Source: Haemaphysalis longicornis (Eukaryota; Arthropoda; Arachnida; Ixodida; Ixodidae). Taken from it: a DNA stretch of 64,000 nt. A program made the translations under genes and the position numbers. This document shows positions 54,480 to 64,000 of the stretch, piece after piece; position 1 is the first letter of the stretch, and the number at the start of each line of letters is the position of its first letter. The stretch lies in the NCBI GenBank assembly GCA_013339765.2, contig CM023450.1, forward strand, positions 103,743,344 through 103,807,343, read 5' to 3'. The notes below the pieces were generated by a model. It saw nothing but the letters and a program-made list of their open reading frames with translations. It made no database searches and was not told the origin of the DNA.

Positions 54480-54512
54480 GTGATGAGGCATGCCGTAGTG
54501 GAGGATACAGCT
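54480..54512 (-). mobile_element. SINE 3' fragment
   Basis: TGATGAGGCATGCCGTAGTG followed by GAGGAT matches the end of the tRNA-derived SINE body (compare 2799-2822). Only about 30 bases remain. Confidence 0.5.
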
Positions 54513-54559
54513 AAACATCACTTGACAAATATATAAACTGCGCCCTACTCTTGGAGTAG

Positions 54560-54652
54560 GACAAAAATTCAAAAAAATTCAAAAAAATTCAAAAAAATTA
54601 CAAAAAAATTCAAAAAAATAAAAAATATTCAAAAGATTTCAAAAAAATTCTT
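54560..54652. repeat. (ATTCAAAAA)n tandem repeat
   Basis: About nine units of ATTCAAAAAA with small variants (TTACAAAAAA, GATTTCAAAA). Confidence 0.92.
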
Positions 54653-55640
54653 CTTAGTCGTTGCAGAAGCGAAGCCGTGCCATAGGCCTGAGGAAAAGAC
54701 CGCCATAGCCCCTAAGCTGACGTGGAATGTCCAAGAAATGTATTTGAAAGTAATGTACAGCGCAAGATGAAGCTTATGGAACACGTACGGCACAGGCAGC
54801 GATGCGTCTTCCTTGTTCATCATATTTTCTGCGTTCCCATTTGGTGCCTTACATTATTCTTAATGAACTATGAGCCTTCACGCCGAAGTTCTGTTAAAGC
54901 AAATATAGCTGTTCGGCAGGCTTACCTCCTTTTCATGGCGACTCGCCATTTTTCTTACCACTTCCCATGACTACCACCTAATATTTTTAGATTCTGTAAA
55001 TATCGGCCGTAACAGAGCCTAACTACTAATCAAAGGGACCCCGAGACGTGGTTTTGGCATAGCCATTACGTTTTGAACTGCAAACTTTTCCACCCCTTTT
55101 GTGCGCGGTTGTGAATTGCCTTGACTTGCAATTAAGACTCGGACCAGCCGAACCCTCTCCTGGTTGAATGTCTCCCTCAGTGGTCGCAGACGACCGTGTT
55201 AAGTGGTAATACCGCCGCGCACTGACGCCTCCCTTTTCGGCAGCGGGTACGAGCAAACTGGGAACGCTTTCGTTCAACCAGCGGCCAAAATCACCAAAAA
55301 GAGGAGTGGTAGCATACGTGTACCCCTAACTACGCGGGACCTCGAGCTCGGTGCTCCCTGCTACTTTGATCTAAGGCGGACATCACCCCCTAGTTTGCAA
55401 AGACGTTCACCTGTGAGAGAGGAGAATAGTCCCTCTCAGTACCAGTTTATGCTCGCCAGTATTGACTCTCCGAACCTTCTTAAACGGTGCGATCCTAGCC
55501 ACAGCGTGGAGAAAGCAGGGATGGACCGGAAACCGGCCATCTTAGTCCGCACTCCCCGGACCGCTAACACTTATTCATTTATATCCCTAAAATGTGGCAA
55601 TATTTGTATAAACATTTTTTCTTCTCTTAACTTGTCCTGA
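54653..55640. other. Unassigned DNA with a 145-codon frame
   Basis: The plus frame 55203-55640 contains KITKKRSGSIRVPLTTRD and GMDRKPAILVRTPR and could be a transposon gag/ORF1 relic, but I do not recognise it. No other features. Confidence 0.3.
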
Positions 55641-55648
55641 TGACTGCT

Positions 55649-56107
55649 TCAACAACACACCCCTTCGGTCACGCAACTTGCGGTCGCAACAACACCTATT
55701 TTAAATTTCCACCATAACCTGTACCACGCATACGTTAAACTACCACTCCCATGCGTCCTGAAATGAACGCAATTGGACAGCTTTTCTTTCTTCAGCTCTT
55801 CTGGTAACGTGAGACCGTCGTGCTGGAATCTTCTGCCCATTACTGGATCCGTCGACACCGCAATTTCACTTAGTGTGGCATGAGTTTGTCAACGTAATGC
55901 TCCCCCCGGTTTTTGCAAGTATCTGATCATATGACCCCAGGCACACTGCACTGACGCAAAAGGGCAAAGTGCTCTAGAGGTAACGTCATCCTGGGAAATA
56001 GTGCGTTGTCTCAAGACATTCACGAACCCTCTGGAAAGTATTGTTAATACCTCTTGAGTGCGCAACCCCTCTGACCGGTTCACCTGACCGTTAAGTCCGA
56101 AGAACAA
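55649..56107 (-). pseudogene. Unassigned coding relic, one in-frame stop
   Basis: On the minus strand a single frame of about 153 codons is interrupted once by TGA at 55891-55889. It reads coherently on both sides: CAWGHMIRYLQKPGGAL before, THATLSEIAVSTDPVMGRRF and DGLTLPEELKK after, and ends with ASCVTEGVCC. The pattern (HATLSExAxxxDPxxGRxxxxDGLTLPEEL then CVTEGV) reminds me of the region upstream of the reverse transcriptase in arthropod Penelope-like elements. That is recollection, not a match I could test. No catalytic domain is present. Confidence 0.4.
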
Positions 56108-56895
56108 CTCAAGCCAAGCCCCAGCAAACGCCCTCTCTCTGATTTTGCTTGTTTGTTTTGTTGTGGTTGTTGCTGCTGCACCAAATCGGTATTTATAATT
56201 GTGAAACGCCGACTGTGCATGTCAGAGGAAATGAATGGGAAAAAAAGAGGCGGGGGGAATATCCAAATCGACGAATAAAACAAAACGCCTAGCGAAGCAG
56301 CGCGTGGGTGATAATAAGAATTCTTAGAAGCACCGCAATCGACAAGGTAAGCTTGCAACATAAGCCCCGATTTGTAATATCAAGCTTTTACATTCAGAAC
56401 GGCCTCACAAGCGGTGCTAACAATGCACCACTTGCTTTATAAATACGACCTAATCATCGAGGATTTCACGGGCGAGCTTATTAATATCCATTGTTAGAAC
56501 CCAGAGCTCTTCATTATACACCGTGTTGCGAAACAGCTTCATAATCAGGACTGTGCGAGCACTTTTGGTCCGTTGTCGCTAAGGGGAAGTGTATTGGCGG
56601 CGCACCCAGGAGACAAAAACTGAAATTTGCTAAACATTTTATTTTTAATAATCAAGCTTACTAAATAAAGCTTGGTTTTTTATTCTAAGAAAGACTAAAT
56701 TAGGTAATGTTTACTAGTGTTTTCACCGCCTTTTCTATTATGACTTACATCAACAGCCGCAGTCACTTGAATTTTACATCAACTTTCTGTCGACAGATGG
56801 CAGGCTATTCGTACTCTATGCTTTCCCTTCCTGTCACCCAGCGCAGGGGTTAAGTGCTTACCCTTTTTTTAATACATGGGACCTATAGGGAGCTT
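56108..56895. other. Unassigned DNA
   Basis: No recognised gene or repeat before the LINE-B RNase H region. Confidence 0.5.
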
Positions 56896-56899
56896 CGCA

Positions 56900-57477
56900 A
56901 CTGGTATGTATTGAGCAACTCCGTTACCACCATCAGTGCCATGCTCAGAAACAGAACGTCAACTACAGCTACAGCACTTGCTCTACGGGTTAATTTCACT
57001 CACATCCTCAAGGGGCCCGCACGAGAATGGACTATCTTCGCAGACTCCAGGGCTGCACTTCAACGTCTTAGCGCCATTACCACAAGACCAGCTTGTGTTT
57101 GACATACACGCCCCACATTTCCAAGCTGTACAAGCTCGCCATGGCAAAGCAGTCCAGTGGATTCCGGCCCATTGTGGGATATCTGGCATTTTGAAGGCTG
57201 ACACTGCTGCATTCATCGCGCATGACCATCGAGCACCGGAAATGTCTATACCATTCTCCAGGAAAGATGCCTCTGTTCTTGCATTTAGAGTAGCATGGAA
57301 CATATGGAACATGAAACATACCGCAGCCTGGGCTGCGGTATCAAATTATTACGCGCCGCTACATTCGATTGATCGGAACTGCAAATTTAAAATACCACCT
57401 GCACTCTCCAAGCGGGAAGAAGCAATTTTACATCGCATGCAGTTGAATGTCGCATTCACGCGCAACTTCCTATTTAA
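56900..57477 (+). pseudogene. LINE-B RNase H region, left of nested MITE
   Basis: Frameshifted plus-strand reading gives STTATALAL, WTIFADSRAALQRLS, then VQWIPAHCGISGILKADTAA and EEAILHRMQLNVAFTRNFLF. These are the middle and C-terminal parts of a retrotransposon RNase H domain, with the Asp of ADS and of KAD retained and the Glu motif (AEL) replaced by ATAL. The frame then runs into the MITE at 57478. Its continuation at 57962 restores a Cys-x2-Cys knuckle (see findings). Confidence 0.85.
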
Positions 57478-57957
57478 AGGGACCATGCAGGCAAAATACA
57501 AGTTTGTTTTATTCGAAAGATTTGGTGCTTTATAGCGCCCACAGCACTTTTCCCGCAGAAAAAGATGCTTTATTTACTAAAAAAATAATTAATTTAGGTT
57601 ACAATTTTGTCTCTCCCGCCAAATCGTGTTTCGTGACGTCTGCCATGACGTAACAAGGACAGGTCTACAAGCGAACATCATTGCGCTGTTTGGTCTGCAG
57701 CGGACTGCGGAACGCATGCGGAACGTCTTCTTTACCGTCAGCCCTTTTAGGTGCGTTTACTTTTGCCAGCCTGAGCCAATCTCACAGCTCAGCATATTGC
57801 GTCGTAGGTTCTAGTGCGGAAATAAGCTACTGAGTCGCATGGCATCCCCTTTTTTTCTAATTATGTAGCTTATTTGCGAAGTTTACGTTCAAGGTGGTTT
57901 TCGTATTATTATAACGAAGCAATCTTTCGAATGAATCTTTTTTGTCTGCATGGCCCT
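57478..57957. mobile_element. TTAA-flanked MITE (piggyBac-like)
   Basis: A 480-bp non-coding insertion bounded by TTAA (57474-57477 and 57958-57961). Its terminal inverted repeats are AGGGACCATGCAGGCAAAA and, on the other end, AGGGCCATGCAGACAAAA, with further matching ATTCGAAAGATT inside. TTAA targets are the hallmark of piggyBac transposons. Removing the element plus one TTAA rejoins the LINE-B reading frame, which confirms the boundaries. Confidence 0.92.
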
Positions 57958-57961
57958 TTAA

Positions 57962-58334
57962 GTTGAAACTGACTACGTCGCCACTCTGCCCACACTGCGA
58001 TGTGTGAGAAATCTGCAGCATCTGCTCTGTGAATATGCTTTGTTTAGGACACAAAGAGGGCCCCTTGCAGTGTCTTTGGGACAGCCGCCTTCCATGGACA
58101 TTTAACTGAAGGACGTCTTAGGTCCGTGCAAATGTCCCAAATGTGCGTTACGGGCTACGAAAGCTCTGGTTGCGTACCTGCAACACACAGGTCTAGACCA
58201 GTCTCCGTAAAAAACTGAACGCCTCTGGGCGCATCTACTTCTTCAGCATCACCTACGTCATCTCTATCACGCATCATCTGGCTTGGCAAGTTAGGCATTT
58301 TAACCAGGCTAACATAGCCAGACTTCATTAATGA
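57962..58334 (+). pseudogene. LINE-B C-terminus and 3' UTR, right of nested MITE
   Basis: Starts with a LKLTTSPLCPHCDV segment (Cys-x2-Cys), then NLQHLLCEYALFRTQRGPLA (His-x3-Cys), and after a frameshift DVLGPCKCPKCALRATKALV ending QHTGLDQSP and a stop near 58,209. The 3' UTR has a GGCAAGTTAGGC..GGCTAACAT stem and GACTTCATTAATGATCGTTC, matching the 13.4-kb copy. Confidence 0.85.
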
Positions 58335-58930
<596 letters not shown>

Positions 58931-58937
58931 GCGCCTG

Positions 58938-59106
58938 TGCACGCGTGCCTCAAGGGCACGCGTTCGTCAAGCTAAGCATGCCCACTTAGGGAGATTGGCC
59001 AATATTGGCCAAAAAAATTCCAGCGTTCGGCGGGTGCCTCGAGCGCACGTTCGTCAAGCCACTTAAAGAGATTGGCCAACAATGGCCACAGAAAACTCTC
59101 TCGTTC
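58938..59106. repeat. Two-unit tandem repeat (about 80-90 bp)
   Basis: Both units contain the order GTGCCTC, GCGCACGTTCGTCAAGC (or GCACGCGTTCGTCAAGC), CACTTAnnGAGATTGGCCAA, ATGGCCA or ATTGGCC and a CGTTCG end. Confidence 0.75.
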
Positions 59107-59156
59107 GCCGTATCGAGGCAACACTTGCTCAGCACACGTTACAACGAACGTAACCA

Positions 59157-59214
59157 CTAAAATCCATCAAAAGAATCCAACCAAAAGAATCCAAGCCAAA
59201 AGAATCCAACTCCA
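59157..59214. repeat. (AAAAGAATCCAACC)n short tandem repeat
   Basis: Three to four units of 13-15 bases with small variations. Confidence 0.85.
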
Positions 59215-59544
59215 CTTCTTACATAAAGTAAATGAAAGAAACCTCACACTAGGTGTGAGACTTCCAGTTGCAGCGAAGCTGTCCGTAAACCGATGAGCAG
59301 AAGATTGAAACTTCAAAGGCCAAGACGGCACTGAGTCGAACTACAACAGCGGCCTCGACGTCAGAATCAGTTTGGCGGTGTCAGTCGTCTTACGCACACG
59401 ACCATGACCGTGAGTTAGTACCCGAGAGTCAAGCGGCTTACTCACTCGGCCGCGACTGTGGGCAGAGGAATCACAGCCACCTGCTCGAGCTAGAACACGT
59501 GATAGTGTACACGTTGCACCCGCGCGCCCTAGTTTAATGTGGTG

Positions 59545-59632
59545 CGCGTTCGTTCGTTCGTTCGTTCGTTCGTCGTTTCGTTCGTCGTTCACGTTCGTTC
59601 GTTCGTTACGTATCGTTCGTTCGTTCGTAGTC
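59545..59632. repeat. (CGTT)n microsatellite, interrupted
   Basis: GTTC/CGTT units broken by CGTCGTTT and ACGTAT variants. Confidence 0.92.
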
Positions 59633-59663
59633 GGTTAAGAAGCGGCCGCCTCGCGTGGTCCAC

Positions 59664-59756
59664 GATTGCATCCGATTTGCTTCTTCGCCATTGTAGCAAC
59701 AAAGATGGAGTATAAGTTGTTGCGGCAGCGAAGAAGAAGCAAATCGGCTGCAATGG
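59664..59756. repeat. Hairpin (inverted repeat)
   Basis: ATTGCATCCGATTTGCTTCT and following bases pair with GAAGCAAATCGGCTGCAAT at 59738-59756. Arms are about 38 bases with a few mismatches around a loop of about 15 bases. Confidence 0.8.
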
Positions 59757-59759
59757 CGG

Positions 59760-60645
59760 GCTTAAACCGTCGTGATGGTCGCGCACGTTGCGTACACCTT
59801 CGCTACCTTCAGGTTTTACGCGTTAGTGTGAGCTTCCTGTATTTTTTTTTTCTTCTCACGGTGTTCCCAATGCTGAACCCAGGCCTTTCTTTCCAACTTC
59901 CCCTCTTGGTCAGGTGAACTACATTCACTAATGCGGGAAGCGGAGCACGACAAAATAAGTGACCGTCCTGACAATGCATACGCTCTAGCCTAATCTTTCA
60001 TTATGATAAATTACTAGAAAGCGGGAGATAACTGCATTCTAAATCATCGGCCACGAAGCGTTCTACAATCCGTACATTAAAGACAGGCTAGCGTACTTCC
60101 CTCATGCTGAGCAGGCTGGGTATAAACTGCATCGCTTTCGCGTTTTGCCGTCGTAACTTCCAGTGCATTAAAGACGACGCGACGAAAACATCGAAGTAAG
60201 GGCTCTTTTCATAATGTAAAACTGTTTCAATTCATCGCTGCAAAATAATTGCGCGTGAAAGGTACACGAGTTGTGCCCTACCGAATGAAATGCGCTCTAT
60301 ACCACCGGCGGAGCGTCATATTGGGATTACACCAGCTACATGTTCAATCAAAAACAATCCCATGTAAAAATAACGGAGAAATTCCCTTCCTACTTGAAGT
60401 ATTTAGCAAAGCGGTTGCCTTTAAATGATGATTTTGGCCGTTTCTCGCCGTAAGATGCACGTAGACGTCTTTATTTTCTTTCTGATTATTTTACCGCATA
60501 CTGTGACTACAGTTCACACGTAGTTGACTTTCCCGCTCGGAGTGAAATGCCTATAGGGCACCTGTGCGCGCTATATTTCTATTGTGTTTTCCTTTCAATC
60601 CAGCCTTTGCAACCCGAAGAGTTAGTAATATTCTGGCTGACCACC
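59760..60645. other. Unassigned DNA
   Basis: No recognised features in about 0.9 kb. Confidence 0.5.
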
Positions 60646-60647
60646 AA

Positions 60648-60927
60648 AAAAACTGTGGTTGATTCCTCTGTCATAGGAATCAGTAAAACACGAACATGAA
60701 ATTTGCAGCGAAATCTGCATCTGAGCATGATTTGCGGGTCGGCGGCTGTCTTGTGGGTGTGCTTGGTGAGCGACGTCCTGCTGGAGGGTCGCTTCGGCAA
60801 AGGTGTACTGGCGTCATTTCCGTCACGGATATGATGTCGGTGAAATCTTGGGCTATCGCGGCATAAAACACCTTCGTGTTAAAATAGAAAACCAGAAAAC
60901 GAACAACCCTTAGTATAACGTACTCTT
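60648..60927. repeat. Dispersed repeat X, copy 3, left part
   Basis: Matches 11,906 onward up to ACGTACTCTT, where a LINE-A copy interrupts it. Confidence 0.88.
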
Positions 60928-61985
60928 CAACACAATGACCGGAAGCATGTATACACAGACGGTTCTGTGACGTCCTCGAGTTCGGCAGGTGCGGTGGTTA
61001 TACCATCAGAATCAACCAAGATTCGATTCCGTGTCGCCCATGTAACGAGCTCGACGGCTACTGAACTTGCAGCCATTCGTGAAGCTCTTCAATACATCAT
61101 GGAAGCTTCTCCCCAAAAATGGTCCATTTTTACCGACTCCAAAGGCGCCCTGCAAAGCTCCGAGCAGCCCTGCGCTACGGTCCTTTGCACCAACTAGTGA
61201 CAGAAATTCGGGAATTATTTCACCAGGCTGTCATAAAGGGCCATAACATTGTATTTCAGTGGCTGCCAAGTCACTGTGGAATCACCGGCAATGTCTCGGC
61301 TGATGCAGCTGCCCGGACAGGCCATGACAGTGAAAGGACCATCTTGCTTCCGCTTGCAAGGACTGATGCCGCTAGGCTGCTTCGTCAGTTCGCGCGGAGG
61401 ACCTCCATTATTCAATGGAATACACCGGGCTTTGTGCACCCGCGCCTCCACAACCAGGACCCCTCTACTCCAGCGTCGTCTTCCGTGTGGGCTGACTCGA
61501 TCACAGTCTACTTTACTTTGTAGGCTGTGGTTGGAGTGGCCTTCACGAAAGCCTACTCCTTCCTCATCGGGATGGCCAGTAGTGCTCACTGCGACGCCTG
61601 CGAGGTTGAAGAGACAATCGACCATGTGCTTTGTTGTTGCCCCGAGTATTCATCGGAAAGACGCGTTTTGGCAGCCGAGCTCAGAAGATTGGACAATCAA
61701 CAGTTCAAGCTAGAGACTATTCTAGGACAAAGATCCCTACAATCGACTTCGCAGAAGGCAACAAAAGCCCTTCTGCGTTTTATGAAGGACACAGGTTTAG
61801 CTGAGAGGCTCTAGTGCCCACGAAGGGACTAAAGTGTGTGCGCGACCCCGCTCCTATCCCCCCTTTTTCGCCTGCCATCTCTTTTATCCCCTGAACACCC
61901 CTTCCCCAGTGCCGAGTAGCAATCCGGGCTCTCAGCCTGGATAACCTCTCGGCCTTTCCTTTCGCTTTTCTCCTCCTCCTCCCTC
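60928..61985 (+). pseudogene. LINE-A 3' copy (RNase H, zinc knuckle, 3' UTR) nested in repeat X
   Basis: Begins at the RNase H domain: KHVYTDGSVT (first Asp), STATELAAI (Glu), WSIFTDSKGAL (Asp) and WLPSHCGITGNVSADAAAR (last Asp), so all four catalytic acidic positions remain, but frameshifts near 61,155 and 61,490 break the frame. The tail part reads SSAHCDACEVEETIDHVLCC, PEYSSERRVL and KATKALLRFMKDTGLAERL with a stop at 61,812. The 3' UTR has GTAGCAATCCGGGC (about 61,916) with stem partner GCCTGGAT, then AACCTC and a CCTCCTCCTCCCTC end. It is 5'-truncated and inserted into X with no clear target duplication. Confidence 0.93.
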
Positions 61986-62142
61986 AGTACTAAAGGTTGC
62001 TTCTCCGCAAGAAGATCCTGTATGCAGGGGTGCACCCTTTACAGGCCGCTTGCTTCGTTGTAGTGGCTTCACTTCCGTGGCGGATATGACGTCAGCGAAA
62101 TCTCCGTGTATCCGGGAATAAAACATTTTCATGTTAAAAGAA
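61986..62142. repeat. Dispersed repeat X, copy 3, right part
   Basis: Resumes at AGTACTAAAGGTTGCTTC and ends ATTTTCATGTTAAAAG, matching the second half of the uninterrupted copies. Confidence 0.88.
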
Positions 62143-63760
62143 CCCCCTCACCCCCCCCCCCTCCCCCGCCTACCGCGCCTTTGTTTAGTTGCCCCCCAAA
62201 AATCTTTGGGCCGCTTCATAAGGGCAGAGCAAAGCCCGCAATACGCTCGAACCGTGAGAGTTCACGCTGTCGGTGACCCCGCGCTAACGCAGGCGAGTTC
62301 AAAAGACGTTTTCAGCGACACGCTGGTAAGGCAGAGTGCGTCGACATATACCCAGCGGCAGGGCGAACAAAGCGACGGGTCTTTCGAAACAGCATCGCGT
62401 GCGTTTTCGCACCCACCATTACCGCCAACTGCGCTTACTCACATTCCTCGCGGGGCGCCCGCGTTGCGGCGGCATTTACGTACAGCTCTGCGCCGCCTCT
62501 GTGCTGCTGCGACAAAGCAAACAGTCCCCAGGGGCCACTACAAGCTCGGGTCCTGGGAACGACCGAGGCGGAGTCGTTCTGCTACTATAAGCCAAGTAAG
62601 CTGCGTCGTCAGCTCCAAGTTAACAGCAGATCTTCAACTCCCTTTTTCCTCGACTTGCTCTCCTTAGCTAGCCTAAACTCCCTCTAACACCTGAGTGAGA
62701 CTTTTTCCGAGATCAGAAACTTGGCACGATGTTATTGGTCGGTATTCAACTTTTCGGGCCTTTTATTTTACCTAAAGCTGTGCCTCAATTGGTGTGCGTC
62801 GGGAGAAATAACAGGACACGCAGCGCGAAACGGGGCGAAGCGCGAGCAAATGCGCAGCCGCTAACAGGGAGAGAAGAGTCGTTAGGCACAAGTTGAACCA
62901 TGTTGAAAAATGACGCGGTTGTGATCGCGTGAGTTATTAACATCAAACGTGCGACAATTCATGCGTTGGATGGATGGTTTCGCAAAAATAAGCAGTAAAA
63001 AAGGACAAAAGAGGCAGAAGTGGTATTGCTGGGCATTTTCATCTTGGTAGTGATAATGGCGTAGCAGAACAAAGAAAGGAGGGGTGGGGAGGAAAAGTGA
63101 AGGAGCGAGTCTCGCCGTTGGAGGGTTCCGCGGCCTAACGGCCTAAATCTCCACGACGGGCTCGGAGGCGGGATGCCCCGGAGTTGCGAGACGGTGATGG
63201 AGTTACCGGAAGGGACCAGCGAAGAAAAAAAAAATGAGAGAACGGTCCCCGAGTTTGCTTTCGCAGCCGTCCGGGTCGAGAGAAGCTCCGAGAGTTATTC
63301 TTCGTCTCGCGCTTCACTTGGTCGACGACGCGGAATCGTGCCGATAAATACGAGGGGCATCGCAGGCGATAGGCAAAGGGCCTCGGCGAAAGTGCCGAAG
63401 CGGGGAGAAGGGAAACATCTGGGAGTGGATCAAATTGCTGGGAGTGTCTGCGGAGGCTGCGTTGCTACGTTTATTCCTTTTTCTTTTTCTTTCTAGCGTG
63501 TCAGTGTGGAACTAAATTGAGGACCGGCCTGCATCGAGAACGTGGAAACCTCGCATTGTAGTGTCGGTTTATCTCATTTCGGAGGTTATGGGCGGTTTCG
63601 GATTTTTCGGGCAAAACCCTGAAGAAGAATCGTGAAAAGTACTTCGTCAAAATCTGTCTCAATCTGTGATACCAGCCTAAAAGGAACACAAAACGACATC
63701 TCACTCGTTTCGTTTTTTTTTTTTTTTTATGTGAGGTATATATTAGTAAACCCGTAAAGT
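62143..63760. other. Unassigned DNA, GC-rich from about 62,200 to 62,620
   Basis: A 178-codon plus frame (62131-62667) spans the GC-rich part but begins inside repeat X and a C run, so it is not supported as a gene. CTATAAG at about 62,584 with TCAGCT about 25 bases later looks like a TATA/initiator pair, at low confidence. The remainder includes purine-rich DNA near 63,040-63,110 and no recognised gene. Confidence 0.4.
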
Positions 63761-63767
63761 TTTTTCA

Positions 63768-63819
63768 TGACATTTTCTTTTATTTCGACGTTTCGGCGCT
63801 ATTTTGACGCCGTTTTCAG
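63768..63819 (-). ncRNA. Hammerhead-ribozyme-like remnant
   Basis: Minus strand, in order: CTGAAAA (canonical CTGANGA with G8 changed to A), a stem-II hairpin CGGCG..CGCCG, GAAAC, a possible short stem III (ACGT with ATGT) and a GTC cleavage-like triplet before ATGAAA. Such compact hammerheads are known in Penelope-like elements and retrozymes. Stem I cannot be formed from the flanks and G8 is essential in known hammerheads, so this is most likely an inactive relic. Confidence 0.3.
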
Positions 63820-64000
63820 CGCTCGTCGCACAGCATATCTGGCGTTACTGCGGGAATGCGAAGTATAAAGAGGTTAAACCTTCCCAAATGGCTGAAACTG
63901 ATGGCACGGCTTGAACATGCCACCATCGTTGAGAGCGATGCAAAATAACTTTTTTCCAGTTTTTATGTTTTGTTTTTTGTGTGTTTTAGTTTTTTTTTAG
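63820..64000. other. Unassigned DNA
   Basis: T-rich end of the window with no recognised features. Confidence 0.5.

Noticed and set aside
62131..62667. 178-codon plus-strand frame
   Set aside because: Its start lies in repeat X and a C run, and no domain is visible; GC-rich composition explains its length.

Overview
This window looks like gene-poor arthropod nuclear DNA, most likely from a hard tick (Ixodida, metastriate type). The case rests on the repeat content: tRNA-headed SINEs resembling the Ruka-type SINEs known from Rhipicephalus, 5'-truncated RNase H-type LINEs, and many pyrimidine microsatellites and foldback elements. No intact host gene could be recognised on either strand. The longest frames are LINE remnants or unassigned chance-length ORFs. 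Species assignment is inference; I could not search a database.

Layout. 1-1.1 kb: CA-rich start, then plain AT-rich DNA. 1.4-5 kb: cluster of TA tracts, a 218-bp inverted repeat, two GAACCG-type degenerate repeats and an 898-bp foldback MITE, with a tRNA-derived SINE between them. 6.7-10.2 kb: three 3' ends of RNase H-type LINEs with (TTCC)n or (CT)n tails. 10.4-12.4 kb: tandem repeat, strong palindromes and a dispersed repeat here called family X. 13.4-15.7 kb: LINE-B 3' end, foldback element and microsatellites. 16.9-18.8 kb: an antisense LTR with two primer-binding sites and an ACTCAAA minisatellite. 19-20 kb: CpG-rich block. 22-30 kb: tandem and dispersed repeats (family D), a CCAAT array, a tRNA-like sequence, a SINE, a foldback element and an L1-type LINE 3' end nested in a family D copy. 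31-34 kb: second X copy, LINE tail and third foldback element. 34-39 kb: mostly featureless. 39.9-43 kb: the largest LINE-A pseudogene. 41.9-49.7 kb: tandem duplication of about 3.7 kb. 50-51 kb: heavily decayed reverse transcriptase with no long ORF. 52.8-56 kb: low-complexity DNA and unassigned coding-like remnants. 56.9-58.4 kb: LINE-B split by a TTAA-flanked MITE. 60.6-62.1 kb: third X copy split by a LINE-A insertion. 62.1-64 kb: GC-rich block and a hammerhead-like remnant.

How the parts relate. The LINE copies share a C-terminal signature (about KATKALLxFLxxTGLxxxL) and a 3'-terminal stem-loop of the form GTAGCA-stem-loop-stem-ACCTC that runs directly into a pyrimidine microsatellite. 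Most long CT/TTCC microsatellites here therefore look like LINE 3' tails. Three nested insertions give a relative age order: MITE after LINE-B, LINE-A after X, L1-type LINE after D. The most unusual signal is a family of foldback elements whose two arms pair closely within each copy but differ strongly between copies, with a constant centre (AGCGCT) and a constant tail (TACCAACTnGCCCA).
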